Source: Actinomycetota bacterium | GTDB taxonomy: Bacteria; Actinomycetota; CADDZG01; JAHWKV01 | Reading direction: 5' to 3' | Assembly (NCBI GenBank): GCA_030447305.1 | Contig: JAUJPC010000001.1 | Location: 656,986-720,985 of the forward strand | Length of the DNA stretch: 64,000 bases | Shown: piece after piece, positions 8,364-15,454 of the stretch | How positions within the stretch are numbered: position 1 is the first letter of the stretch | Layout of the letters: the number at the start of each line of letters is the position of its first letter | The notes under the pieces: model-generated | The model's database searches: none | Seen by the model: only the letters and a program-made list of their open reading frames with translations | What the model was told of the DNA's origin: nothing | Made by a program: the position numbers and the translations under genes

Positions 8364-8891
8364 ATGGCCTCTGAAGAATCCGACTTTGTCCTGGTAGGCC
8401 GGGTGGTGAAGCCCCACGGCCTGCGGGGGGAAGTCCTCATTCGGGCGCTCACCGAAAATCCGGACCGTTTCGCGGAAGGGGCCGAGCTCCTGCTCGGGCC
8501 GGACCTGGAGTCAGCCGAACCCGTTGTCGTCGAGGGGTCCCGCAACCACAAAGGCGCCCTGCTGGTGTACTTCGACGGCTACGCCAGCATCGAGGAAGCC
8601 GAAACCCTGCGCGACTGGCTGATCTTCGTGGGCAGCTCTGAGCTCGGGCATCCGGACGAGGCGGATGCCTTCTGGGAGCACGAGATCATCGGGCTGGACG
8701 TCGTGCACCTGGACGGGACGGCCCTGGGGAAGGTGCAGGAGGTCCACACCCGACCGGCCCAGGACCTCTGGGCCATCGACACCCCCTCGGGAGAGGTTCT
8801 CTTCCCGGCAGCCAAGGAGCTTGTGGTATCGGTGGACCTGGAGGCCGGCAGGGTGGTCATCGACCCTCCAGGCGGCCTTTTTTATCCTTGA
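8364..8891 (+). CDS. rimM: Ribosome maturation factor RimM
   Basis: 16S rRNA processing factor that binds S19 during 30S head assembly. Seen: 175 aa. An N-terminal RimM barrel starts with VLVGRVVKPHGLRGEVLIR. A PRC-barrel C-terminus carries GEVLFPAAKELVVSVDLEAG and ends near DPPGGLFYP. Both are diagnostic. The last 40 bases of the gene also form a terminator-like hairpin with six Ts, so transcription may partly stop before trmD. Confidence 0.95.
   Translation: MASEESDFVLVGRVVKPHGLRGEVLIRALTENPDRFAEGAELLLGPDLESAEPVVVEGSRNHKGALLVYFDGYASIEEAETLRDWLIFVGSSELGHPDEADAFWEHEIIGLDVVHLDGTALGKVQEVHTRPAQDLWAIDTPSGEVLFPAAKELVVSVDLEAGRVVIDPPGGLFYP
8842..8883 (+). terminator. Terminator-like hairpin inside the rimM 3' end
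   Basis: The arms AGGCCG..AGGGT (8842-8854) and ACCCT..CGGCCT (8863-8878) pair with an internal asymmetric loop and are followed by TTTTTT (8878-8883). It overlaps the last codons of rimM, 24 bp before the trmD start. It looks like an intrinsic terminator or attenuator that would lower trmD expression relative to rpsP-rimM. Confidence 0.45.
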
Positions 8892-8919
8892 GATTCGACT
8901 TCTGTCCTTGAGATTCGAC
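8886..8919 (+). repeat. 20-bp-period direct repeat at the rimM/trmD junction
   Basis: The 14-mer CCTTGAGATTCGAC occurs at 8886-8899 and again at 8906-8919. The second copy supplies the TTG start and first codons of trmD. The first supplies the rimM stop codon and an out-of-frame TTG. It appears to be a recent short duplication. Confidence 0.8.
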
Positions 8920-9633
8920 GTACTTACCATCTTTCCCGAAGCCTTTGAGTCACCTCTGAAGGTAAGCCTTCTCGGCAGGGCGATCGAGGCAGGCGTTCTG
9001 CAGGTAGTGGTTCACGACCTGAGGAACTGGGCCCCCGGCCCCCATCGCAAGCTCGACGACGCTCCGTTCGGGGGAGGAGCCGGCATGGTCATGGCTCCGG
9101 GACCGGTGGTGGATGCCGTGGAGGAGGTTGCACGCCCGAACGACCGGGTGATCCTGCTGGCCGCCTCGGGCAAGCCCCTCACGCAGACGCTGGCGGCAGA
9201 GCTGGCAACCGAGGACCATGTCGTTCTTGTCTGCGGCCGCTACGAGGGGATGGACGACCGCATCCGCCAGGTGCTGCAGGCAGAGGATGTCTCGATCGGC
9301 GAGTACGTTCTGGCCGGAGGCGAGATACCCGCCCTTGTGCTCATCGAAGCCGTCTCCCGTCTGATTCCCGGAGTGATGGGGAATGCCGACTCCCTGGGGG
9401 AGGAGTCGTTCGCCGATGGTCTGCTGGAGTATCCGCAGTACACCCGTCCGGCAGATTATCGGGGCCTGAAGGTGCCGGACGTGCTGATCTCCGGCCATCA
9501 CGGGATGGTGGCGGCGTGGCGCCGAGAGCAGGCCCTGCGCCGGACCTTCGAACACCGGCCGGAGCTGTTGAAAACCGCTCGACTGACCGATGCCGAGCGA
9601 GAGCTGGTCCAGTCCTGGACCGAACGGGGCTGA
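8908..9633 (+). CDS. trmD: tRNA (guanine-N1)-methyltransferase TrmD
   Basis: SAM-dependent SPOUT enzyme that methylates G37 of tRNAs to prevent frameshifting. Seen: 241 aa counted from the TTG at 8908, giving (M)RFDVLTIFPEAFESPL, the family N-terminus. The GGGAGMVM segment, the trefoil-knot motifs VCGRYEGMDDRI and SIGEYVLAGGE, and the terminal FEHRPELL are present. No ATG or GTG gives a sensible N-terminus, and the frame open upstream is a shadow of rimM. No clear Shine-Dalgarno sequence precedes the TTG. The start lies in the second copy of a 20-bp duplication. Confidence 0.94.
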   Translation: MRFDVLTIFPEAFESPLKVSLLGRAIEAGVLQVVVHDLRNWAPGPHRKLDDAPFGGGAGMVMAPGPVVDAVEEVARPNDRVILLAASGKPLTQTLAAELATEDHVVLVCGRYEGMDDRIRQVLQAEDVSIGEYVLAGGEIPALVLIEAVSRLIPGVMGNADSLGEESFADGLLEYPQYTRPADYRGLKVPDVLISGHHGMVAAWRREQALRRTFEHRPELLKTARLTDAERELVQSWTERG

Positions 9634-9762
9634 TGCCTCCCGGGACGGGGGTCCGGGACGATGCCGGCCGGCTTGGGCTATCATCTGTCTACGCGCGCAT
9701 TCTGCGTACGAGGCTTCGAGAGTCTCTACAGACTTCATGACCCGACCCAAAGGGGTGAACAC

Positions 9763-10107
9763 ATGACAAAGACGGACGTTTTGCTGCGCCCCGTCTTGAG
9801 GGAGGATCTTGTAGATTTCCGCCCCGGAGACACGGTCAAGGTGCATGTTCGAGTTGTTGAAGGTCAGCGAGAGAGAATTCAGGTTTTCCAAGGCATCGTG
9901 ATCCGGCGGCAGGGCTCCGGAGTGAGGGAGACTTTCACTGTTCGAAAGGTCTCATTCAACGTCGGCGTGGAGCGCACCTTTCCCGTTCACTCGCCCATTC
10001 TTGCGAATATCGACGTGGTTACCCGTGGCGACGTCCGCCGGGCGAAGCTTTACTACCTCCGCTCCCGAGTGGGCCGTGCGGCCAAGGTAAAGGAAAAGCG
10101 GTTCTGA
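9763..10107 (+). CDS. rplS: 50S ribosomal protein L19
   Basis: Large-subunit ribosomal protein at the 30S-50S interface. Seen: 114 aa from the ATG at 9763, preceded by AGGGG about 8 nt upstream. The family motifs [26 protein letters not shown] and RRAKLYYLR are present. The frame is open to 9661, but the upstream part is unrelated leader. A hairpin (9638-9658, no T-run) and a TATCAT box (9679-9684) lie between trmD and rplS, so rplS may also have its own promoter and a leader of about 70 nt. Confidence 0.96.
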   Translation: MTKTDVLLRPVLREDLVDFRPGDTVKVHVRVVEGQRERIQVFQGIVIRRQGSGVRETFTVRKVSFNVGVERTFPVHSPILANIDVVTRGDVRRAKLYYLRSRVGRAAKVKEKRF

Positions 10108-10111
10108 CCTC

Positions 10112-10762
10112 ATGCAAACGAGGTCCAGAGCAGAGCGACTAGCCCAACGTCCCAAAGAGAAGCAGAGCGTCGGTCAGTTCTTCAAAGAGCTGCCGGTGCT
10201 TGTCGTGGTGGCTCTTGGAATTGCAATCCTCGTCAAAGCTTTTGTCGTCCAGGCCTTTTTCATTCCTTCGGGCTCCATGGAGGACACCCTTCAGATCAAC
10301 GACCGGGTCCTGGTCTCCAAGTTCACGTACCGGATCACCGAGCCGAAGTATGCGAATGTCGTGGTCTTCGAGTCACCGCTCAGCCAGAGGATTCCGGAGC
10401 CGGACCCGGCCCCACTGCAGTCGTTGATGGACAACATCATGGAAGGTCTCGGCCTGAAATCGTCCGAGCAGGACTTCATAAAGAGGGTCATTGCCACCGA
10501 GGGGCAGACGGTGCAGGTGAAGGAAGGCTTCCTCTACGTGGACGGCAAAAAGCTCGACGAGCCATACCGCAAGGATGAAACTCCCATGCAGGACTATGGC
10601 CCTACGACGGTCGGTGCGGATAAAGTGTTCGTGATGGGAGATAACCGCAGCAACTCGGAGGATTCGCGGGTTTTCGGCCCCATCCCCAAGTCGAGCATCG
10701 TCGGCAAGGCTTTCGTTCTCATCTGGCCTCTGAACCGATTCCGTTGGCTTGGGTCAAGCTGA
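10112..10762 (+). CDS. lepB: Signal peptidase I (first of two)
   Basis: Membrane serine protease that removes signal peptides from exported proteins. Seen: 216 aa. A cytoplasmic basic N-terminus is followed by one membrane helix (about 27-45), the catalytic Ser55 in SGSMEDTL, the general-base Lys124 in DFIKRVIATEG, and GDNRSNSEDSR in the C-terminal box. It starts 4 bp after rplS, so it is in the same operon. It has a paralogue immediately downstream with a very similar catalytic core; tandem lepB genes after rplS are known in Streptomyces. Confidence 0.95.
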   Translation: MQTRSRAERLAQRPKEKQSVGQFFKELPVLVVVALGIAILVKAFVVQAFFIPSGSMEDTLQINDRVLVSKFTYRITEPKYANVVVFESPLSQRIPEPDPAPLQSLMDNIMEGLGLKSSEQDFIKRVIATEGQTVQVKEGFLYVDGKKLDEPYRKDETPMQDYGPTTVGADKVFVMGDNRSNSEDSRVFGPIPKSSIVGKAFVLIWPLNRFRWLGSS

Positions 10763-10800
10763 GTCGGTTCGGCAAGCTCAATTGAAGGTTGGTGTAGCCC

Positions 10801-12126
10801 GTGCCTAACAAGCATGTCCCGAAGCACAGGGCGCCGAAGAAAGAGCCCTTTGGGCGCAGGCGTCCTGCGGCGAGTTCCCGTAAAGGCTACGGCTCCTCAA
10901 TACACTCGGTCGAGCCCGGCGTAACCTCGGTCTCCCTCACCGAGGGTGACGGCGCCGACCCGGCACCCACGCCTTCCCCCGTCCCCCAAAAGCCATCCTC
11001 GACAGATCTCGGGATCGGCGATCCGGCTGCTCCGGCACCAAAGCAACCTTTTGCAGAACGGCTGATCGCAAAACCGGGTGTTGCCCCCAAGCCGACCGCT
11101 GCTCGCCCCAATGCCCAGCCTCCTGCGGCTGCAAAAGCTCCCGTCGCGGCAGCGAAGGTTGCGGCGACCCCCTCTTCAGACGGCCTGTTCGCTCCCGAGA
11201 CGGCGCCTCAGGTTTCGGTCGCGGGACCTGCGCCGGCCGAACCCACGGAGGCGCTCGAGCGGCCGGCACCGAGGCGTCAAGCGGGCGGGCCCCCCGCAGA
11301 GAGCCACCGGGACAATGGCTCCTCCACCCTGCAGGATCTCCAGACGCTCCAGGTCAAGTCGGCCATTCGCAGCGGGGACCAGGCCTGGGATCCATTTCTA
11401 AAGGATCCCGAGCCCGATTCCAGGCGGTTTCGCCGGAATGGTGCCGTCTCGGACCTCGACAAACTCATAAGCAGCAAGGCAAGGCGCAAGCCGGCCCGCC
11501 GGACGACCACCGACGAGCGCCAGCAGCACCAAACCCTTGGCCAGTGGTTCAAGGAGATACTTCTGCTCGGCCTGATCGCCGTGCTGACTGCGGTGTTGCT
11601 GACCAACTACGTGGTGCAGGCTTTCTTTATCCCCTCGGAGTCCATGGAAGACACGCTGATGACCGACGACCGGGTGCTTGTGAACAAACTCGTCTACAGG
11701 CTTCGCGAGCCCCGACCAGGCGACATCGTCGTTTTCACTTCGCCTGAGATGGATGCCGCGGATATCGCCGAATCGGGGCCGATCGCCAAGGTGCTCAACC
11801 AGGCGGCTCAGGGGCTCGGGCTGAGGTCATCGGTGCAGGACCTGATCAAGCGTGTCATCGCAGTTGAGGGCCAGACTGTGGAGGTGAAGATTGGATCGGT
11901 CTTCGTCGATGGCAAACAGGTTGACGAGCCCTTTCGCAAGGACCTATTGCCCATGCCCGACTACGGGCCCTTCAAAGTACCGGCGGGCAAGGTATTCGTC
12001 ATGGGCGACAACCGGGGGCAGTCTCATGACTCCAGGGCATTCGGTCCTGTGGACACCTCCACCATCGTCGGCCGGGCATTTGCCCTGATCTGGCCGCTCC
12101 AGCGCTTTGCCTGGCTGAACTCGTAG
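10801..12126 (+). CDS. lepB: Signal peptidase I (second) with long Pro/Ala N-terminal extension
   Basis: Paralogue of the preceding signal peptidase. Seen: GTG start and 441 aa. Residues 1-240 are low-complexity, rich in Pro, Ala, Lys and Arg, and predicted disordered and cytoplasmic. A membrane helix follows at about 250-268, then Ser near 281 (SESMEDTL), Lys near 350 (DLIKRVIAVEG) and GDNRGQSHDSR. Both catalytic residues are kept, so it should be active. A typical LepB is 200-300 aa, so the extension is unusual. It ends 19 bp before rnhB. The GTG is the first plausible start (MPNKHVPKHRAPKK). Confidence 0.92.
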   Translation: MPNKHVPKHRAPKKEPFGRRRPAASSRKGYGSSIHSVEPGVTSVSLTEGDGADPAPTPSPVPQKPSSTDLGIGDPAAPAPKQPFAERLIAKPGVAPKPTAARPNAQPPAAAKAPVAAAKVAATPSSDGLFAPETAPQVSVAGPAPAEPTEALERPAPRRQAGGPPAESHRDNGSSTLQDLQTLQVKSAIRSGDQAWDPFLKDPEPDSRRFRRNGAVSDLDKLISSKARRKPARRTTTDERQQHQTLGQWFKEILLLGLIAVLTAVLLTNYVVQAFFIPSESMEDTLMTDDRVLVNKLVYRLREPRPGDIVVFTSPEMDAADIAESGPIAKVLNQAAQGLGLRSSVQDLIKRVIAVEGQTVEVKIGSVFVDGKQVDEPFRKDLLPMPDYGPFKVPAGKVFVMGDNRGQSHDSRAFGPVDTSTIVGRAFALIWPLQRFAWLNS

Positions 12127-12145
12127 GGAGACATCCCGTACCGCC

Positions 12146-12928
12146 GTGAGCTACAAGGCCACCTACAGAACCCGCACCTATCGAGTGCGCGGCCGGACGG
12201 CCAAGGCCCGGACGAATCCGGTACCCGGAATGAAACATGAAGCTGCGCTTCGGAGCTCCGGTGCGGAGCTGGTCGCCGGCGTCGATGAGGTGGGCCTGGG
12301 GGCCTGGGCCGGCCCGGTGGCGGTCGGGATCGTCGTCTTTCGGCCGGGCACCCGCGTCTACAAGGTCCGTGACTCCAAGCTGGTGGATCCCGTCCGCCGG
12401 GAGTGGCTCTCGGCCCGTATTCGTGATCAGGCGCTGTGCTGGGCAACCGGCCTCAGCTGGCCCGATGAGATCGACCGGGTCGGTTTGTCGGAGGCCATGC
12501 GCCGGGCGGGCGGCCGGGCCTTGGAAGGCCTGAACGTGTGGCCGGATTACTTTCTCATCGACGGGCAGTGGAACTTTCTGAAGACCAATCCGCTGGAGCC
12601 GCAGGTGAAGATGATTGTCCGGGGGGACTGCGAGTCGGTCTCTATCGCCTCGGCCTCCATCGTGGCGAAGGTGCTGCGGGACCGGTTGATGGCTCAGCTG
12701 TCACAACAGTTTCCCCCCTACCTGTTTCACCTCAACAAAGGGTATCCGTCACCTGCTCACAAGTGGGCACTCTCCGCTTTTGGTCCCTCGCCGGTGCACC
12801 GACGGCTTTTCGCGCCGGTTCGCAAGCTGGCCGAGGAGGGGACCGAGGGTCGCCTTCTCCCATGCCTCCGGCCAGAGGCGCACCAGAGAGCCGGCGAAAC
12901 GAGGCTCGTCCTGACATTGCCGGGGTGA
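12146..12928 (+). CDS. rnhB: Ribonuclease HII
   Basis: Metal-dependent nuclease that removes ribonucleotides and RNA primers from DNA. Seen: 260 aa from a GTG. The catalytic GVDEVGLGAWAGPV motif is present (usual form DEAGRGPLAGPV, so two positions differ), as are the RDSK block, the LIDGQ segment carrying Asp, and SIASASIVAKVLRD. The N-terminal 35 residues precede the domain and are basic; an internal ATG at 12230 would give a start closer to the family. The C-terminal 35 residues extend past the usual end. It overlaps the glycosyltransferase by 4 bp (GTGA). Confidence 0.9.
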   Translation: MSYKATYRTRTYRVRGRTAKARTNPVPGMKHEAALRSSGAELVAGVDEVGLGAWAGPVAVGIVVFRPGTRVYKVRDSKLVDPVRREWLSARIRDQALCWATGLSWPDEIDRVGLSEAMRRAGGRALEGLNVWPDYFLIDGQWNFLKTNPLEPQVKMIVRGDCESVSIASASIVAKVLRDRLMAQLSQQFPPYLFHLNKGYPSPAHKWALSAFGPSPVHRRLFAPVRKLAEEGTEGRLLPCLRPEAHQRAGETRLVLTLPG

Positions 12929-13662
12929 CTTCAGGGCCTGTGATGGACCCTCCCGAGGAGTGCCTGTCGGTCGTCATGCCCTGCTTCAACGAGGCCGCCA
13001 CCGTACAGACCGCGGCTAAGCGGGTCCTGGAGTCCCCGTTCACCCAGGAGCTGATCATCGTCGATGATGGTTCCACCGATGGGACCCTGTCGATAATCCA
13101 GGGGATCGACGACCCTCGTGTACGGGTGTTGGCGCAGCCCCGCAACCTCGGCAAGGGCGCAGCGCTCCGGCGAGGATTCCGCGAGGCGAGAGGCAGATTC
13201 GTGGTTATCCAGGATGGCGACCTGGAGTACGACCCCGCGGACTATGCCGTGCTGTTGGAGCCGCTGCTCGACGGACGAGGCGATGTGGTCTATGGATCCA
13301 GGTTCCTTGCCGGACGCCCTCACCGGGTTCTTTACTACTGGCACTCGGTGGGTAACCGCTTCCTGACGATGCTGTCAAACATGGCCACCAACATCAACCT
13401 GACGGACATGGAGACCTGCTACAAGGCTTTCCGGCGCGAGGTTCTGGAAAGCATCGACTTAAAGGAGAACCGGTTCGGCGTGGAGGCGGAGATAACGGCC
13501 AAGGTGGCGGGTGGAGGTTGGCGGATCTACGAGGTTGGAATCTCGTACTCCGGGAGGACCTATGAAGAAGGGAAGAAAATCGGCTGGAAGGACGGCGTGA
13601 GAACGCTTTACTCCATCCTCAAGTACTCTCCACTGGTCGGCAGGCGGCGCACGAGGAGCTGA
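12925..13662 (+). CDS. Family 2 glycosyltransferase (DPM1/DPG-synthase-like)
   Basis: GT-A fold transferase, probably moving a hexose from a nucleotide sugar to polyprenyl phosphate. Seen: about 245 aa. SVVMPCFNEAATVQTA opens the domain, LIIVDDGSTDGT carries the first acidic motif, GKGAALRRGF is the typical polyprenyl-P-sugar synthase motif, and QDGDLEYDP is the DxD-like site. No membrane helix is present. I chose the GTG at 12925 because it overlaps the rnhB stop by 4 bp; ATG 12943 is an alternative. The open frame upstream of this is a shadow of rnhB. The acceptor is unknown. Confidence 0.88.
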   Translation: MTSGPVMDPPEECLSVVMPCFNEAATVQTAAKRVLESPFTQELIIVDDGSTDGTLSIIQGIDDPRVRVLAQPRNLGKGAALRRGFREARGRFVVIQDGDLEYDPADYAVLLEPLLDGRGDVVYGSRFLAGRPHRVLYYWHSVGNRFLTMLSNMATNINLTDMETCYKAFRREVLESIDLKENRFGVEAEITAKVAGGGWRIYEVGISYSGRTYEEGKKIGWKDGVRTLYSILKYSPLVGRRRTRS

Positions 13663-13714
13663 CCGCCAACAAGATCCCCGAGCGGTTACCATTTTCAGAA
13701 CCGGGGAGGAAACT

Positions 13715-14044
13715 ATGAGTGCCGAAGACCTAGAGCAATTCGAAACAGATCTCGAGCTTGCTCTGTACCGCGAGTACAGGGACGTGTTACCGATGTTCCG
13801 CTACGTCGTGGAAACCGATCGCCGCTCCTACCTGTGCAACAGCTACGAGGTGGTGGCCCACGCCGGATCCGGTTCCGGGACCTGGTTCGAGCTCATCCTG
13901 AAGGACGCCTGGGCCTGGGACATCTACCGGCCGACCAGGTTCGTAACCGAGGTCAAGATTCACACCGTACGGGATCTGAACATCGAGGAGCTGTCGCGCC
14001 CGGTGGAACGCACCCCCTCCATGGGAGAGCTCGAAGAGCTCTGA
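13715..14044 (+). CDS. DUF2469 family protein
   Basis: Conserved actinobacterial protein of unknown function, habitually next to rnhB and yraN. Seen: 109 aa, acidic, soluble, with the family hallmarks MSAEDLEQFETDLELALYREY, FRYVVETDRRSYLCN and DAWAWDIYRP. GGAGGA lies 6 nt before the ATG. No catalytic motif is apparent. Its presence is one of the best taxonomic markers in the window for Actinomycetota. Confidence 0.93.
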   Translation: MSAEDLEQFETDLELALYREYRDVLPMFRYVVETDRRSYLCNSYEVVAHAGSGSGTWFELILKDAWAWDIYRPTRFVTEVKIHTVRDLNIEELSRPVERTPSMGELEEL

Positions 14045-14046
14045 CA

Positions 14047-14227
14047 AGGGCTGCGGCTGCAGTGGGAAGCACTCCGGTGTCCGAGCCGCAGCCACGACTT
14101 TGGACGACCAGGGTTGCGGCTGCGAGCAGCGTACTCACGTTTGGGAGCCGCAGCCACGACTTTGGACGACCAGGGCTGCGGCTGCGAGCAGCGTACTCAC
14201 GTTTGGGAGCCGCAGCCACGACTCGAC
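14047..14227. repeat. Three tandem 62-bp hairpin repeats between the DUF2469 gene and yraN
   Basis: Units begin at 14047, 14110 and 14172 (periods 63 and 62 bp). Copies 2 and 3 are nearly identical; copy 1 diverges in its middle and copy 3 is cut short. Each unit contains GGCTGCGGC and GCCGCAGCC, a perfect 9-bp inverted repeat around about 25 nt. There is no spacer between units and no T-run. The 221-bp gap holds no gene I can support. It could act as a structured mRNA element or simply be a slippage-expanded hairpin. Confidence 0.85.
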
Positions 14228-14265
14228 GAGAGTTGTCACGCCCTGCCGTTAGAGTCGCTCCCGGA

Positions 14266-14613
14266 ATGGGACGACAACAGATCCAGATGTTGGGCGAGGA
14301 CTCCGCCGCGGGTCTGCTCGAACGCAAGGGTATGAGGGTTGTCGCACGTAACTGGCGCTGCAAGCTCGGCGAGCTTGACCTGGTGGCGATGGACGGCTCC
14401 ACTATCGTCTTCGTCGAGGTGAAGTGCCGATCGCGGGACCAGCTTTACGATCCCGCGCTGGCGGTGGACGCGCGCAAGCGGACGCGCCTGCGCCGTGTGG
14501 CCGAGGCATTTCTTGCAATGCAGCATCCGCAATACCGCGACTGCCGGTTCGATGTTGTCTCTGTCGTCGCGGGCACCCCTGTCCGTCTCAGACACCTTGT
14601 CGATGCGTTCTAG
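14266..14613 (+). CDS. YraN/UPF0102 family endonuclease-like protein
   Basis: Restriction-endonuclease-fold protein of uncertain role, often linked to DNA uptake or processing genes. Seen: 115 aa from the ATG at 14266. It has GEDSAAGLLERKGMRVVARNWR, then GELDLVAMD with IVFVEVKCR, the D-(E/Q)xK nuclease-like core, and a C-terminal DVVSV strand. The frame is open much further upstream, but that part overlaps the repeats and the DUF2469 gene in another frame and has no family similarity. It overlaps the next gene by 11 bp and lies next to comM and dprA as in other Actinobacteria. Confidence 0.88.
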   Translation: MGRQQIQMLGEDSAAGLLERKGMRVVARNWRCKLGELDLVAMDGSTIVFVEVKCRSRDQLYDPALAVDARKRTRLRRVAEAFLAMQHPQYRDCRFDVVSVVAGTPVRLRHLVDAF

Positions 14614-15439
14614 GGGGGACCTGCGGCGCCGGTGGCCGCTGGGCCTCGCCGCGCTTCTGGGGTTCCTTCTGCTCGGATCCATAGTCGCCGCAGTTGTCAA
14701 CGGCCGTCGCCTCCAGGGATCGGTACCGGGCAAGGCGCCCATCCTGGGGCTGGCGGCGTCGCCCAATGGCTTTCTCATCGGCACGTCAGACGGTGTGCTC
14801 TCCAGCTCCGACGGCTCCTCGTGGAAGCGTGTGCCGGGCTTCGAAGGTGAGAGCCTGGTTGCAGGCTCCGGCTCGACCATTGCGGTCGTCAGCGGCGGGG
14901 CGTTGAGCGTAACGTCGGACCTCGCCGTGTTTCGTCCGGTTTCGGGGGACCTCGATCGCCCGACCGCGCTCACCGTCACCCCTCAAGGGCAGGTCTGGGT
15001 AGCGGATGAGTCCGGGGTGCACTTCACAGGTGAAGGTCCGGGGCTCCCGAACCCTGTGCCCTTGGAGGGCGGCCCGGGCGAGGTGCTGTCACTCGGTGTC
15101 CAGAGCGGCGATGCGGATGACAGGCCGACTATCCTGGCCGGGGGACTCTCCTCTGGTCTGTGGCGATCCGACGACGGCGGCATGAAGTGGCAGCGCATTC
15201 TCGGCACCCCGACCCGGGCGATCCTCGTGGACCCGGCTGAAGCGGAACGCTACTTCATCGGCACGGCCGGGGGAGTGTTGGCCGCCGGCCGTACCACCCC
15301 GGAGTTCACCGATCTGCGCCTGGCGGTGGAGGCTCTGGCGGAGTCTGAAGGCACCTACTACGCAATAACGGCCGAGCGCCTGGTCTACGAGTCCAAAGAC
15401 GGCTTGAAGTGGACCGCCCGACCCGTGCCTACGAAGTAG
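14603..15439 (+). CDS. Membrane-anchored beta-propeller (BNR/YCF48-like) protein
   Basis: Function unknown. Seen: 278 aa from the ATG at 14603. A basic N-terminus (MRSRGDLRRRW) precedes one hydrophobic segment (about residues 12-34). The rest is extracytoplasmic, with repeated short blocks such as GTSDGVLSSSDGSSWKRV, GLWRSDDGGMKWQRI and LVYESKDGLKWTARP. These resemble the Asp-box or photosystem-assembly-type blades of seven-bladed propellers. It overlaps yraN by 11 bp and precedes comM by 15 bp, so it is co-transcribed with competence-type genes. Confidence 0.8.
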   Translation: MRSRGDLRRRWPLGLAALLGFLLLGSIVAAVVNGRRLQGSVPGKAPILGLAASPNGFLIGTSDGVLSSSDGSSWKRVPGFEGESLVAGSGSTIAVVSGGALSVTSDLAVFRPVSGDLDRPTALTVTPQGQVWVADESGVHFTGEGPGLPNPVPLEGGPGEVLSLGVQSGDADDRPTILAGGLSSGLWRSDDGGMKWQRILGTPTRAILVDPAEAERYFIGTAGGVLAAGRTTPEFTDLRLAVEALAESEGTYYAITAERLVYESKDGLKWTARPVPTK

Positions 15440-15454
15440 AGGCATACGGGAGAA

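Noticed and set aside
9661..9762. N-terminal extension of L19
   Set aside because: The frame is open, but the residues are unrelated to L19; ATG 9763 has a ribosome binding site and the canonical start.
12538..12924. Extra 129 residues at the start of the glycosyltransferase
   Set aside because: This part is the out-of-frame shadow of rnhB; the GT-A domain begins after 12943.
14047..14227. CRISPR array
   Set aside because: The 62-bp units are directly adjacent with no variable spacers, and there are no cas genes.
13834..14265. N-terminal extension of YraN through the repeats
   Set aside because: It overlaps the DUF2469 gene in another frame and encodes repeat-derived sequence; ATG 14266 fits the family.
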